Assembly: GCF_000429665.1 (NCBI RefSeq)
Contig: NZ_AUCH01000020.1
Coordinates: forward strand, 12,667-76,666
Length of the DNA: 64,000 nt
Source: Azovibrio restrictus DSM 23866
Lineage (GTDB): Bacteria; Pseudomonadota; Gammaproteobacteria; Burkholderiales; Rhodocyclaceae
Direction of reading: 5' to 3'
The notes under the pieces were generated by a model, which saw nothing but the letters and a program-made list of their open reading frames with translations, had not been told where the DNA came from and ran no database searches. Below are positions 43,560 through 52,461 of the stretch, piece after piece; position 1 is the stretch's first letter, and every line of letters starts with the position of its first letter. The position numbers and the translations under genes were made by a program.

Positions 43560-43976
43560 TCAACCCTGGTTGCTGCTGATGGCGGTACGCAGGCCGCTGA
43601 TCTTGTCAGACAGGAACTGGGTCACGATCTGGTATTGCAGGGAGTTGTCGGCAATCTGGGCCCGCTCCACGTCCATGTCCACCGTGTTGCCATCCACCGC
43701 CGACTGGGTTTCGCTGCGGTACTGCAGATTCACATGCGCCAGGCCGGAATCCAGCCCGCCCAGGTGCCCCGGATGCGTACGGGCCACGCCGACGCTACCC
43801 TGACTCTCCCGCTTGCCCATGGCTGTCTCGAAGGCGGCAGTGAAATCGAAATCCCTGGCCTTGTAGTGGGGAGTGTCAGCGTTGGCGATATTGGAAGCCA
43901 GCACCTGTTGCCGGTAAGCCCGCAAATTGAGGGCTTCGGTATAGGTGCCCAGATGGGCCTTGATGTCACCAATCAT
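43560..43976 (-). CDS. flgB: Proximal rod protein FlgB
   Basis: 138 residues from ATG 43976, chosen because GGGAGAA lies 4 bases upstream; the frame continues 24 codons upstream without support. LGTYTEALNLRAYRQQVLAS, NIANADTPHYKARDFDFTAA and the C-terminal RAQIADNSLQYQIVTQFLSD are diagnostic. First gene of flgBCDEFGHIJKL, with a sigma54-type promoter. Confidence 0.96.
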   Translation of the reverse strand: MIGDIKAHLGTYTEALNLRAYRQQVLASNIANADTPHYKARDFDFTAAFETAMGKRESQGSVGVARTHPGHLGGLDSGLAHVNLQYRSETQSAVDGNTVDMDVERAQIADNSLQYQIVTQFLSDKISGLRTAISSNQG

Positions 43977-44013
43977 TTTGTTCTCCCGCATGCGCACATT
44001 TGCAGCATCCACA

Positions 44014-44028
44014 GCAGGTTTCGTGCCA
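44014..44028 (-). promoter_or_regulatory. Sigma54-type promoter of the flgB operon
   Basis: Minus strand TGGCACGAAACCTGC, followed by T, is nearly a perfect RpoN site (TGGCACG-N4-TTGCW, one mismatch), with 12-base spacing. It lies about 40 bases before the flgB ATG in the divergent flgA-flgB gap. Confidence 0.88.
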
Positions 44029-44120
44029 TGCAGAAAACGGGGTGCCACACCATGGATGCGGCAAATCTTGCCTGCCGGGGAAGTATTTGGGATTTCCCTT
44101 CCATGGGGGACAATGGCGAC

Positions 44121-44804
44121 ATGAAATCACTGGCAACCATCCTCCTGGCCTGCCTGCTACCCCTCAGCGCCCTGGCTGCCCAGGACCCGGCCCTGGGCGC
44201 AGTGGAAAACTACGTGCGCCAGCAGCTCCAGGGCCAACCGGGCCGGATCAGCATCAGCGCCGGCCCCCTGGACCCCCGCCTGCGCCTGCCCCAGTGCAGC
44301 AGCTACCAGCCCTATATCCCCAGCGGCGTGCGCCTGCTGGGTAGTGTCAGCATCGGCTTGCGCTGCGCAGGTCCGGCCCGCTGGAACATCTTCGTGCCCG
44401 TCAAGATCGCCATCGAGAGCACTTACGTGGCAACCGCCACTCCCCTGGTGGCAGGACAGAGCATCCAGCCCGACAACCTGGTGGTGCTCACTGGAGACCT
44501 GGGCAGCCTGCCCGCCGGCATTCTCACCGACCCATCCCAGGCCGTGGGCAAGACCATCAGATTCTCCCTGGCCTCCGGTCAACCCCTGCGGCTGGACCAG
44601 TTGCTGGCCCCCCTGGTGATCCAGCAGGGACAATCCATCAAGCTGGTCTTTCATGGGCCGGGTTTCACCGCCACCAACGAAGGAAGGGCCCTCAACAATG
44701 CCGCGGAAGGGCAGGTGGTTCAGGTGCGCACCCAGTCCGGTACGGTAGTCAGCGGCATCGCCCAGTTCAACGGCACGGTGCTGGTCGGTGAGTCCCGCCC
44801 CTAG
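44121..44804 (+). CDS. flgA: P-ring assembly chaperone FlgA
   Basis: 227 residues from ATG 44121, where a cleavable signal peptide begins (KSLATILLACLLPLSALA). The SAF-type C-terminal domain follows (VATATPLVAGQSIQPDNLVV, GKTIRFSLASGQPLRLDQLL, VQVRTQSGTVVSGIAQFNG). It is a periplasmic chaperone for FlgI. It is divergent from flgB. A start at 44103 is possible but would put extra residues before the signal peptide. Confidence 0.93.
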   Translation: MKSLATILLACLLPLSALAAQDPALGAVENYVRQQLQGQPGRISISAGPLDPRLRLPQCSSYQPYIPSGVRLLGSVSIGLRCAGPARWNIFVPVKIAIESTYVATATPLVAGQSIQPDNLVVLTGDLGSLPAGILTDPSQAVGKTIRFSLASGQPLRLDQLLAPLVIQQGQSIKLVFHGPGFTATNEGRALNNAAEGQVVQVRTQSGTVVSGIAQFNGTVLVGESRP

Positions 44805-44894
44805 CGCTGCGGAAAGCCCCTTGAAAAAAACGTCGGGCAGGCGGGTGCCGGACGGCCGCTGGCATGAAAAAGCAAAACTTTTCCAGCCCTTACC

Positions 44895-44921
44895 TCAAGC
44901 AGGCGCCCTTTTTGCCGTTAA
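44895..44921 (+). promoter_or_regulatory. Sigma28 (FliA) promoter of flgMN
   Basis: TCAA, 15 bases, then GCCGTTAA: the -10 element differs from GCCGATAA at one base. It sits 30 bases before the flgM GTG, after flgA. It gives FliA control of its own anti-sigma factor. Confidence 0.83.
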
Positions 44922-44951
44922 AATCGATACAAGTTCGTCACAGGTGACATC

Positions 44952-45218
44952 GTGAAAGTCGATACCGCATTAAAAGTGGCTCCCACGCCCCCCAGCCGGA
45001 CAGCGGCCAAGCCCGCTGGTACGGCGGCGGCCGGTGAGCAGGTGAAGTTGAGCGACGCGGCCCAGCTCAAGGGCAGTGAGCCGCCGGTGAACAACTCCCG
45101 GGTACAGGAAATCAAGCAAGCCATCGCCGAAGGCCGTTTCCGGGTGAACCCGGAAGCCATCGCCGAGCGCCTGATCACCACCGCCCAGGAACTCATCAAC
45201 GCCCAGCGCAAAGCCTGA
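44952..45218 (+). CDS. flgM: Anti-sigma28 factor FlgM
   Basis: 88 residues starting at GTG 44952 with AGGTGA four bases upstream. The N-terminal half is disordered. The C-terminal half (NSRVQEIKQAIAEGRFRVNP, EAIAERLITTAQELI) is the FliA-binding helix pair. It is exported when the hook is complete, freeing FliA. The stop overlaps the flgN ATG. Confidence 0.94.
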   Translation: MKVDTALKVAPTPPSRTAAKPAGTAAAGEQVKLSDAAQLKGSEPPVNNSRVQEIKQAIAEGRFRVNPEAIAERLITTAQELINAQRKA

Positions 45219-45682
45219 TGAGCGCCACCTTCCCGCAACTGCTTGCAGCTGAAATCGCTGCCGTGCAGCGTTTTGTCGCCCTGCTGGGCGAGGAGCAGCG
45301 GGTTCTCAGCAGTGGCCAGGTGGACGTCCTGGCCGGGATCATCGAAGCCAAGGGTAAGCTGGTGGAAGAACTCACCAGCCTGGGCCAGCAGCGACATGAA
45401 TGTCTGGTGGAACTGGGCGTCGCCGAAAACGGGGAAGCCGTGGAGCGCTGGCTCCAGGGGCAGCAGAATCCCCGCCTACTGCAGGGCTGGAAGGCCTTGC
45501 AAGGACTGGCCCGGGAGGCCAAATCCCTGAACGAAATGAACGGCCAGTGCATTGCCCTGCTGGCCCGCAACAACAAGCAGCTGCTGGATGCCATCACCGG
45601 CCAGCAGGCCAGGGGCACCTTCTACGGTCCGGACGGGCAGACCGCCAGCGGCCCCGGATTCCGCATCAGCGACTCGGTCTGA
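45218..45682 (+). CDS. flgN: FlgK/FlgL export chaperone FlgN
   Basis: 154 residues, helical. LLAAEIAAVQRFVALLGEEQ, RVLSSGQVDVLAGIIEAKGK and LARNNKQLLDAITGQQARGT fit the FlgN family. It shares a base with the flgM stop. The end converges on motD with 12 bases between and no terminator in the gap. Confidence 0.92.
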   Translation: MSATFPQLLAAEIAAVQRFVALLGEEQRVLSSGQVDVLAGIIEAKGKLVEELTSLGQQRHECLVELGVAENGEAVERWLQGQQNPRLLQGWKALQGLAREAKSLNEMNGQCIALLARNNKQLLDAITGQQARGTFYGPDGQTASGPGFRISDSV

Positions 45683-45694
45683 ACCTTCCCGCCA

Positions 45695-46477
45695 TCAGGT
45701 AGCCGGCTTCAGCTCCGTCGCCACCTCGGTGGGAGTCTCCGGGACAAAGGAATCGATCAATATGGTCACCCGCCGGTTGCGGGCCCGCCCCTCCACCGTG
45801 TCATTGCTCTCCACCGGCCGTTGTTCGCCGTACCCGATGGCTGTCAGCCGTTCCGGATAAACCCCTGAATCAGCAAACAGGCGCAGCACCGTGGTGGCGC
45901 GCACGGCAGAGAGTTCCCAGTTGGAGGGGAACTGGGGCGTGCTGATGGGAATGTTGTCCGTGTGGCCCTCGATGGTGATGGGAAACTCACTGTTGGCCAC
46001 CACCATGGCCACAGCCTGCAAGGCGCTGATGGACATGGGTTCGAGACGGGCCTGACCGGGGGCAAACAGGATGCTGTCGTTGATTTCCACGGTCACGCCG
46101 CGGCTGGTTTCCAGCACCCGCACCTTGCCCTGCTTCACCAGGGGCGCCAGGGCTTCCATGATCTCCTTGGCCATGCTGCGCATCTTGTCCCGCTGCTTGA
46201 GTTTGGTCTCGTCCGCCCCCTTGTCCGGACGGGCCACGGGTACCGGCAGGGGCGGGGCCCCCTCGGTCACCACGACAATCTGCCCGGCCGGGTTGTTCGC
46301 GATGTTCCGGAAGGCGTTGTTGAGGGAATCGGAGAGGATCTTGTACTTGCCCTCGTTGATGGAGGAAAGGGCGTACATGACCACGAAGAAGGCAAACAGC
46401 AAGGTGATGAAGTCCGCGTAGGACACCAGCCAGCGCTCGTGGTTTTCGTGCTCCTCGGGCCGTTTCCTGCGTGCCAT
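45695..46477 (-). CDS. motD: Flagellar stator protein MotD (MotB paralogue)
   Basis: About 260 residues from ATG 46477 (MARRKRPEEHE). One membrane helix (residues 18-38) contains the proton-binding Asp22 in SYADFITLLFAFFVVMY. The C-terminal OmpA-like domain carries FPITIEGHTDNIPI for peptidoglycan anchoring and a later ERLTAIGYGEQRPV. Small basic N-terminus as in MotB. Paired with motC upstream, it matches the MotCD stator that supports swarming in Pseudomonas. A MotAB pair, if any, is outside the window. Confidence 0.9.
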   Translation of the reverse strand: MARRKRPEEHENHERWLVSYADFITLLFAFFVVMYALSSINEGKYKILSDSLNNAFRNIANNPAGQIVVVTEGAPPLPVPVARPDKGADETKLKQRDKMRSMAKEIMEALAPLVKQGKVRVLETSRGVTVEINDSILFAPGQARLEPMSISALQAVAMVVANSEFPITIEGHTDNIPISTPQFPSNWELSAVRATTVLRLFADSGVYPERLTAIGYGEQRPVESNDTVEGRARNRRVTILIDSFVPETPTEVATELKPAT

Positions 46478-46484
46478 GGCAATC

Positions 46485-47264
46485 TCAGCGACGCCCGGCC
46501 CTGGCCGGTGGTGTGCTGGGCTCCTGGAAGATGTACCCCTGCAGCCGGCTCTCGATGATGCGGGGATTGTCTCCCACGGCAATGCCCAGCAGGCCGTCCA
46601 GCAGCATCTCCTTGGCCACCATCTGCCGTCCGATGTAAGCCTTGAGCTTGTTGGCCACGGGCAGGAACACCAGGTTGGCCAGACCGACACCGTAGATGGT
46701 GGCCACGAAGGCCACGGCAATGCCGGCCCCCAGCTTGGAGGGGTCGGAGAGATTCTCCATCACGTGGATCAGGCCCATGACCGCCCCGAGGATGCCGATG
46801 GTGGGGGAGTAGCCGCCGGCCGACTCCCAGATTTTCGCCCCCTGACGCATTTCCTCTTCATAGGTGTTGAGCTCCACCTCCATCACCTCCCGCAGACGCT
46901 CCGGGTCGGCGCCATCCACCAGCAGTTGCAGGCCCTTCTTGGCAAAGGGGTCCTTGAGCTGGTTGGTGAAATTTTCCAGGGACAGCAAACCTTCCCGACG
47001 GGAGAGATGGCTCCACTGGGAAACCTGGTCGATGAGCCGCTTGTGTTCGATGACGGGGGGCATGAACACCCAGGCCACCATGCGCAGCCCTCGCTTGAAG
47101 ACACTGAAGGGGCTTTGCAGCATCACTGCCCCCAGGGTTCCGCCCAGCACGATCATCAGGGCCGTGGGCTGCACCAGGGAAGCCACATGCCCGCCTTCGA
47201 GCACCTGCCCGCCCAGGATGGCGCCGATGCCGATGAAAAGCCCGACGAGACTGATCTTATCCAA
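46485..47264 (-). CDS. motC: Flagellar stator protein MotC (MotA paralogue)
   Basis: 259 residues with four membrane helices. GGTLGAVMLQSPFSVFKRGL and IWESAGGYSPTIGILGAVMG, LIHVMENLSDPSKLGAGIAV, AFVATIYGVGLANLVFLPVA are the MotA/ExbB-type channel helices. The cytoplasmic loop has charged residues for FliG contact. The start overlaps the fliA end by 8 bases, and motD begins 7 bases after the stop. Confidence 0.92.
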   Translation of the reverse strand: MDKISLVGLFIGIGAILGGQVLEGGHVASLVQPTALMIVLGGTLGAVMLQSPFSVFKRGLRMVAWVFMPPVIEHKRLIDQVSQWSHLSRREGLLSLENFTNQLKDPFAKKGLQLLVDGADPERLREVMEVELNTYEEEMRQGAKIWESAGGYSPTIGILGAVMGLIHVMENLSDPSKLGAGIAVAFVATIYGVGLANLVFLPVANKLKAYIGRQMVAKEMLLDGLLGIAVGDNPRIIESRLQGYIFQEPSTPPARAGRR

Positions 47265-48012
47265 TGTCCTTCACCTTTTTTCGCCCCTTGGGCTGCACGG
47301 CGGCCTCGCCAAAGACCTTGCTGCGGATGCGGCTGATGGCCTGGCTGTGCAGCTGGCACACCCGGGATTCCGTCACCCCCATGATTTCACCGATTTCCCG
47401 CAGGTTCAGCTCTTCCTCGTAATACAGGGCCATCAGCAGCTGCTCCCGCTCCGGCAGGGCGCCGATGGCCTGCACCAGGTTGCGGCGCAGGTCCTTGTCC
47501 TCCAGCAGGACGGAAGGATCATCCTCGCTGCTGCCCAGATGCCGTTCCAGGAAGTCCTCCCCGGCCTCGGTGGCAAAATCTTCCAGGTACACAAGCTGGT
47601 GCCCCCGGGCTTCCTGCAGGAGTTTCTGGTAATCGGCCAGGGGCATGCCGAGATTGGCCGCCAGTTCACTCTCGCTGGGGACCCGCCCGTTCTGCTGCTC
47701 CAGCTGCTGCAGGGCCGCCTCCACCCGCCGCATCTCCCGGCGCAGATTGCGCGGCAGCCAGTCGTTCTCGCGCAGGCCATCCAGCATGGCACCACGGATA
47801 CGCTGACTGGCATAGGTCTCGAACTGGGCACCAAAACCCTCCTCGTAACGGCCCAACGCATCCAGAAGCCCGATCATGCCATTCTGGACCAGGTCTTCCA
47901 GCTGCACATTGGCGGGAAGGCGGACCATCAGGTGGTGGGCGATGCGTTTGACCAGAGGGGAATAGTGCTGGACCAGTTGCTCCCTGTCGAGCTGACCGGC
48001 GGCTGTATACAT
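47257..48012 (-). CDS. fliA: Flagellar sigma factor FliA (sigma28)
   Basis: 251 residues. Region 2 (DLVQNGMIGLLDALGRYEEG, FETYASQRIRGAMLDGLREN, DWLPRN) and region 4 (LREIGEIMGVTESRVCQLHS, QAISRIRS) are clear. It drives late genes: flagellin 2, flgKL and flgMN here have matching promoters. It is located between flhG and motC in one operon. Held inactive by FlgM until hook completion. Confidence 0.96.
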   Translation of the reverse strand: MYTAAGQLDREQLVQHYSPLVKRIAHHLMVRLPANVQLEDLVQNGMIGLLDALGRYEEGFGAQFETYASQRIRGAMLDGLRENDWLPRNLRREMRRVEAALQQLEQQNGRVPSESELAANLGMPLADYQKLLQEARGHQLVYLEDFATEAGEDFLERHLGSSEDDPSVLLEDKDLRRNLVQAIGALPEREQLLMALYYEEELNLREIGEIMGVTESRVCQLHSQAISRIRSKVFGEAAVQPKGRKKVKDIG

Positions 48013-48900
48013 TTAAGCTTGTAGGACGCGGGGTGTTATGCGATGGCTCAAGTGTAACAGTTGCTGAATGAATTGTTCGACCCCGCCATTCTCATATTCG
48101 GCGCTGGGCCAATCCAGCATATCGGCGGCAAATTCACGCAGGGCTTCGGCTGCCGGAGCTTCGGGCAGGGTGGAGACAATGGGCTGGCAGAACTGGGCCA
48201 CCTGCTTCAGGCTGTCGTCCAGGGGCACGGCGCCACCATATTCAAGTTGGGCAATGCCCCGCTGGGCAGCGACCTTGCGCAGGTTGCCGAAGATCGTCAG
48301 CCCGTCCTCCCGGGTCTTGACCCGGTTGACCAGGATGCGGAAATGGCGCCGGGCAAAGGCCAGGCTCACCTTCTTGATCAAGGCGTAGGAGTCGGTGATG
48401 GAAGAGCCGGAGCCGGAAACCACCATCACGGCCTCCCCGGCGGCCAGGCCCCAGGGCGAGAAGCCATGGGCATGATCGGGACTGGTATCGACCAGGATCA
48501 CATCCACCGGGCGCTCCAAGGAAGACATGCCAGCCAGCATGGCCTGCTGCTGGGCCGGGGAAAGGCGCCCCAACTGGCGCGCCGCCATCCCTGCCGGCAG
48601 GACGCTGACCCCCGGTACCGGGGTAAACAGCACCTGCTCCAGGGGCCGCTGGCGGTTCAGGACCTGGAGCAGGTCGCCCTGGGGATGGATGCCGAAGAAG
48701 GTGCCCATGTGCCCCGCCCCGCCATTTTCATCCACCACTAGCACTTCCAGCCCCAGGCGCGCCAGGGCCACGGCCACATTGGCCACCATGGAGGTCTTGC
48801 CCACCCCGGGGGAGCCGGAGGCAAAGGTCACGACCCGCAGCTGGCGACGGTTGAACATCCGCCGCAAACCGGCGGCCTGATCGTGGCGGAAATCAGCCAC
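48013..48900 (-). CDS. flhG: Flagellar number regulator FlhG/FleN (MinD-like ATPase), unusual P-loop
   Basis: 295 residues. MinD/ParA fold, but the P-loop reads GSPGVGKTS (residues 29-37) and lacks the signature lysine of the deviant Walker A (normally GKGGVGKT), and the switch region reads DENGGAGHMGTFFGI instead of the usual DADLGLANVD-type segment. Later parts (VDVILVDTSPDHAH, LVNRVKTREDGLTIFGNLRK) are FlhG-like. FlhG limits flagellar number with FlhF. The start overlaps flhF by 8 bases. ATPase or dimer behaviour may differ from the canonical protein. Confidence 0.85.
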   Translation of the reverse strand: MADFRHDQAAGLRRMFNRRQLRVVTFASGSPGVGKTSMVANVAVALARLGLEVLVVDENGGAGHMGTFFGIHPQGDLLQVLNRQRPLEQVLFTPVPGVSVLPAGMAARQLGRLSPAQQQAMLAGMSSLERPVDVILVDTSPDHAHGFSPWGLAAGEAVMVVSGSGSSITDSYALIKKVSLAFARRHFRILVNRVKTREDGLTIFGNLRKVAAQRGIAQLEYGGAVPLDDSLKQVAQFCQPIVSTLPEAPAAEALREFAADMLDWPSAEYENGGVEQFIQQLLHLSHRITPRVLQA

Positions 48901-50374
48901 GCCTGCCTCCTGCCGCCATCAGGCCGGCATTGGCCATCATCAGGCCGGGTTCGACCCCGTCATAACGGTGGGCGGCATCGGGAACTTCCTTGAAGGCCCG
49001 GTGCAGCAGGTAGGCCCGGTTCGGCAGGTGCAGGTCTTCCGGCACACGCTGGCCATTGGAGACGTAGTGCAGGCGCAGACCGTGGCGCATGATGGCGTCC
49101 AGGGCCGGAGCCAGGCTGGCGGTCTCGTCCACCTTGGTGAGGATGCAGCCGGCCAGATCGTCGCCCCGGTAGGCGCGCACCACATCGTCCAGGGTATCGC
49201 CCCGGGAGGTGGCCGACAGCACCAGCAGGCGACGCACGGCGCAATCGGAAAGCATGGCATTGAGCTCCACCACCAGCTTGTCCTTCTGGCTCATGCCCAT
49301 GGTGTCGATCAGGACCATGTGCTTTTGCTTGAGCTCGGTGAGGATCTGATGCAGCTCTTCCGCGTCCTTGGCCAGATACACGGTGACCCCCAGGATGCGG
49401 CCATAAATGCGCAGCTGCTCGTGGGCGCCGATCCGGTAGCTGTCAGTGGTCACCAGGGCCACCTTGCTGGCTCCGTGGCGCAAGACGCAGCGGGCGGCCA
49501 GCTTGGCCGTGGTGGTGGTCTTGCCCACGCCGGTGGGCCCCATCAGGGCATAGATGCCGCCCTTGTCGATGATGTCGTTGTCCGCCCCCAGGGTATGCAG
49601 GCTACGGTCCGCCACGCCCCGGGTCCAGGCCAGGGCCTGTACGGTATCCATCTCGGGGGGCAGGTCCAGCAGCAACTCCCGGGCAAACTGGGGGGAAAAC
49701 CCCGCATCCAGCATCTGCCGCAGCACCTCGGTCTTCACCGGTTCCGTGCGGGCCACCTCGCCCCAGGCAAAACCTGCCAGGTGCTGTTCGACGATCTTGC
49801 GCAGGGAACGGATCTCGTCCATGACGGCCGCCGGCACCACTTCAGCCTCACCCCGTCCCTGGGGATGGTGACGGGTACTGACCGTCGGCGCCGGACCGGC
49901 CGGGGCACGGGGCGGAGCAGCTGGACGGGCTGGCTCGGCAGCCTGGCGCAGGGAAGCGGGCTTGGGAATGGAGGCATTCACCGGCGCCTGCTGCTGGACC
50001 GGCGCGGCCGGTGCCCGGGGCGGCGCGGCCGGTGCCCGGGGCGGCACGGCCGGGGCCGGCGTGTTCTGGCGCAGGGGGGCGTTGAAGAGCTGGGCGGCCA
50101 CAGCCGGCTGGGCCGTGGGAGCTGCCGGCCGGGACAGGCTGACCCGGTAATCGTCCTCGTCGGCAAGCTGCGGCGCCGGGCGGGGCGGGCGCTGGACCGG
50201 CCGCTCTTCCACCGGCGGCACGATCATGGCCATATCCCGGGCTGCCACGGCCATGATCTCGACCCCGCCGGGAACACCCCGGTTGGAGAGGATGATGGCG
50301 TCAGGTCCCAGGGTTTCCTTGACCTTGCGCAGGGCTTCCCGCGCATTGACTGCAATGAATTTTCTTACATTCAT
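48893..50374 (-). CDS. flhF: Flagellar placement GTPase FlhF
   Basis: 493 residues. N-terminal basic B-domain (NVRKFIAVNAREALRKVKET), then an Ala/Pro-rich linker with a short tandem repeat (about 108-125 and onward), the NG domain with G1 GPTGVGKTT (279-287), LVTTDSYRIGAHEQLRIYG, G3 DTMG (357-360, where DTAG is usual), and G4 TKVDE. An SRP-like GTPase that marks the pole for flagellar assembly. The start overlaps the flhA stop (ATGA). Confidence 0.94.
   Translation of the reverse strand: MNVRKFIAVNAREALRKVKETLGPDAIILSNRGVPGGVEIMAVAARDMAMIVPPVEERPVQRPPRPAPQLADEDDYRVSLSRPAAPTAQPAVAAQLFNAPLRQNTPAPAVPPRAPAAPPRAPAAPVQQQAPVNASIPKPASLRQAAEPARPAAPPRAPAGPAPTVSTRHHPQGRGEAEVVPAAVMDEIRSLRKIVEQHLAGFAWGEVARTEPVKTEVLRQMLDAGFSPQFARELLLDLPPEMDTVQALAWTRGVADRSLHTLGADNDIIDKGGIYALMGPTGVGKTTTTAKLAARCVLRHGASKVALVTTDSYRIGAHEQLRIYGRILGVTVYLAKDAEELHQILTELKQKHMVLIDTMGMSQKDKLVVELNAMLSDCAVRRLLVLSATSRGDTLDDVVRAYRGDDLAGCILTKVDETASLAPALDAIMRHGLRLHYVSNGQRVPEDLHLPNRAYLLHRAFKEVPDAAHRYDGVEPGLMMANAGLMAAGGRRG
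50001..50054 (-). repeat. 21-base tandem repeat in the flhF linker
   Basis: The same 21 bases (ggcgcggccggtgcccgggg plus c) occur at 50001-50021 and 50022-50042, with a degraded third copy after. They encode repeated PPRAPAA-type units in the flexible linker. This linker is a likely place for copy-number variation. Confidence 0.8.
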
Positions 50375-52461
50375 GACCTACCTCCAATGATCGAGGTCAC
50401 TTTGAGGATCTTGGTTTCAGGCACTTCGCCATGGGCGATGACCTTCAGTTGCGGAATGCTGCGCCGCAGGAAGCGGGACAGCAGAAGACGGATGGCCCCG
50501 GGCACCAGCAGCACCGGCGGCATGCCCAGGCTTTCCTGACGCTGGGCGGCGGCGGCTGCTTCCTTGAGCAGGCCGTCGGCGAGCCCGGGCTCCAGGGCCG
50601 AAGCACCGCTGGTACCGGCCACGGTCTGCAGCAGCAGACGCTCCAGTTGGGGGTCCAGGGTCATGACCTGCATTTCGTTGCCGCTCGGGTAGAGCTGCTG
50701 CACGATGGCCCGGCCCAGGGCCATGCGCACCTGGGTGGTGAGCTCGTCCGCGCTCTGGGTCCGGGTCGCGTGATCGGCCAGGGTCTCGATGATGGTGCGC
50801 ATATCGCGGATATGCACCCCCTCTTCGAGGAGGTTCTGCAGGACTTTCTGCAGGGTCCCCAGGGGCAGGATCTTGGGCACCAGATCCTCCACCAGCTTGG
50901 GCATTTCCTTGGCCAGGTAGTCGATCAGCTGCTGCACCTCCTGGCGTCCCAGGAGACCGGAAGCGTGGGTCAGGATCAGATGGTTGAGGTGGGTGGCCAC
51001 CACGGTGGAGGCATCCACCACCGTGTAGCCGTAGGCTTGAGCCTGGTCCCGCAAACTGGCATCCACCCACACGGCGGCCAGACCGAAGGCCGGGTCCTTG
51101 GTGGGCGTGCCCGGCAGCGTCCCGGCCACCCGCCCCGGGTTGATGGCGAGGAACTGGCCGGGGAAGGCTTCGCCATGCCCCACTTCCACGCCCTTGAGCA
51201 GGATGCGGTAAGCGTTGGGCTTGAGCTCCAGGTTGTCGCGGATGTGCACCGGCGACACCAGGAACCCCACCTCCTGGGCAAACTTCTTGCGGATGCCGCG
51301 GATGCGGCGCAACAGCTCCCCGTCCTGGGTCTTGTCCACCAGGGGGATGAGGCGGTAACCCACTTCCAGGCCCAGCACATCCAGGGGCGCCACATCGGCC
51401 CAACTGGCCTCCTGGGCCTCCTGGACAGGGGCAGGAGCCACGGGGGCCTGCACCGGCTTGAAGGCCTCCCGGCGGGACTTCTCGAGCATCTTCCAGCCCA
51501 GGAAGGACAGTCCGCCGGCCAGCAGCAGGAAGACCAGATTGGGCATGCCGGGGATCAGCCCCATGGCCCCCAGGATGCCGGCGGTGATGAACACCACCTG
51601 GTGGTTGCGGAACACCTGGGCGGCGAACTGGGCGCTCACATCCCGCTCGTCGGAAACCCGGGTGACCACCATGCCGGCGGCGATGGAGATCACCAGGGCG
51701 GGAATCTGGGCCACCAGGCCGTCGCCGATGGCCAGCAGGGTATAGTTCTTGGCCGCTTCGGCCAGCCCCAGGTCATGCTGGACCACTCCGATGATCAGGC
51801 CGCCGATGACGTTGACCAGGGTGATGATGATGCCGGCGATGGCATCGCCCCGCACGAACTTGGAGGCACCGTCCATGGACCCGAAAAATTCCGCTTCCCG
51901 GGCGATGTCGGAGCGGCGCTGACGGGCCTCGTCCTCACCGATCAGGCCGGCGTTCAGATCGGCGTCGATGGCCATCTGCTTGCCGGGCATGGCATCCAGG
52001 GTGAAGCGGGCGGAAACTTCGGCCACCCGGCCAGCACCCTTGGTGATGACCATGAAGTTGATGATCACCAGGATCAGGAACACGATGATCCCGACCGTGT
52101 AGTTGCCGCCCACCAGAAAGTGCCCGAAAGCCTCGATGACCTTGCCGGCGGCGTCGCCGCCGGTATGTCCTTCGAGCATCACCACCCGGGTGGAGGCCAC
52201 GTTGAGGGACAGGCGCAGCAGGGTGGTGACCAGAAGCACCGTGGGAAAGACGGAGAATTCCAGGGTCTTCTTGACCTGGATGGCCACCAGCAGAATCAGC
52301 ACCGACAGGGCGATGTTGAAGGTGAACAGCACGTCCAGGGCAAATGCCGGCAGGGGCAGCACCATCATCGCCAGGATCATGACGATCAGGATGGGCGCCC
52401 CCAGCTGGGTCGCGTTCAGACGGCTGAACACATTCTGCAGGGTAAGGGCGGCGCTGGCCAT
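50371..52461 (-). CDS. flhA: Flagellar export gate protein FlhA
   Basis: 696 residues. About eight membrane helices in the first 330 residues contain the FHIPEP hallmark (RVAEVSARFTLDAMPGKQMA, IDADLNAGLIGEDEARQRR). The cytoplasmic domain (350-696) binds chaperone-substrate complexes. The stop overlaps flhF, and the start shares one base with the flhB stop (TGATG). Confidence 0.97.
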   Translation of the reverse strand: MASAALTLQNVFSRLNATQLGAPILIVMILAMMVLPLPAFALDVLFTFNIALSVLILLVAIQVKKTLEFSVFPTVLLVTTLLRLSLNVASTRVVMLEGHTGGDAAGKVIEAFGHFLVGGNYTVGIIVFLILVIINFMVITKGAGRVAEVSARFTLDAMPGKQMAIDADLNAGLIGEDEARQRRSDIAREAEFFGSMDGASKFVRGDAIAGIIITLVNVIGGLIIGVVQHDLGLAEAAKNYTLLAIGDGLVAQIPALVISIAAGMVVTRVSDERDVSAQFAAQVFRNHQVVFITAGILGAMGLIPGMPNLVFLLLAGGLSFLGWKMLEKSRREAFKPVQAPVAPAPVQEAQEASWADVAPLDVLGLEVGYRLIPLVDKTQDGELLRRIRGIRKKFAQEVGFLVSPVHIRDNLELKPNAYRILLKGVEVGHGEAFPGQFLAINPGRVAGTLPGTPTKDPAFGLAAVWVDASLRDQAQAYGYTVVDASTVVATHLNHLILTHASGLLGRQEVQQLIDYLAKEMPKLVEDLVPKILPLGTLQKVLQNLLEEGVHIRDMRTIIETLADHATRTQSADELTTQVRMALGRAIVQQLYPSGNEMQVMTLDPQLERLLLQTVAGTSGASALEPGLADGLLKEAAAAAQRQESLGMPPVLLVPGAIRLLLSRFLRRSIPQLKVIAHGEVPETKILKVTSIIGGRS

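Noticed and set aside
44029..44120. Sigma54 promoter for flgA on the plus strand
   Set aside because: The GG and GC pairs present are 10 or 13 bases apart, not 12, so they do not fit the rule that works for the flgB side.
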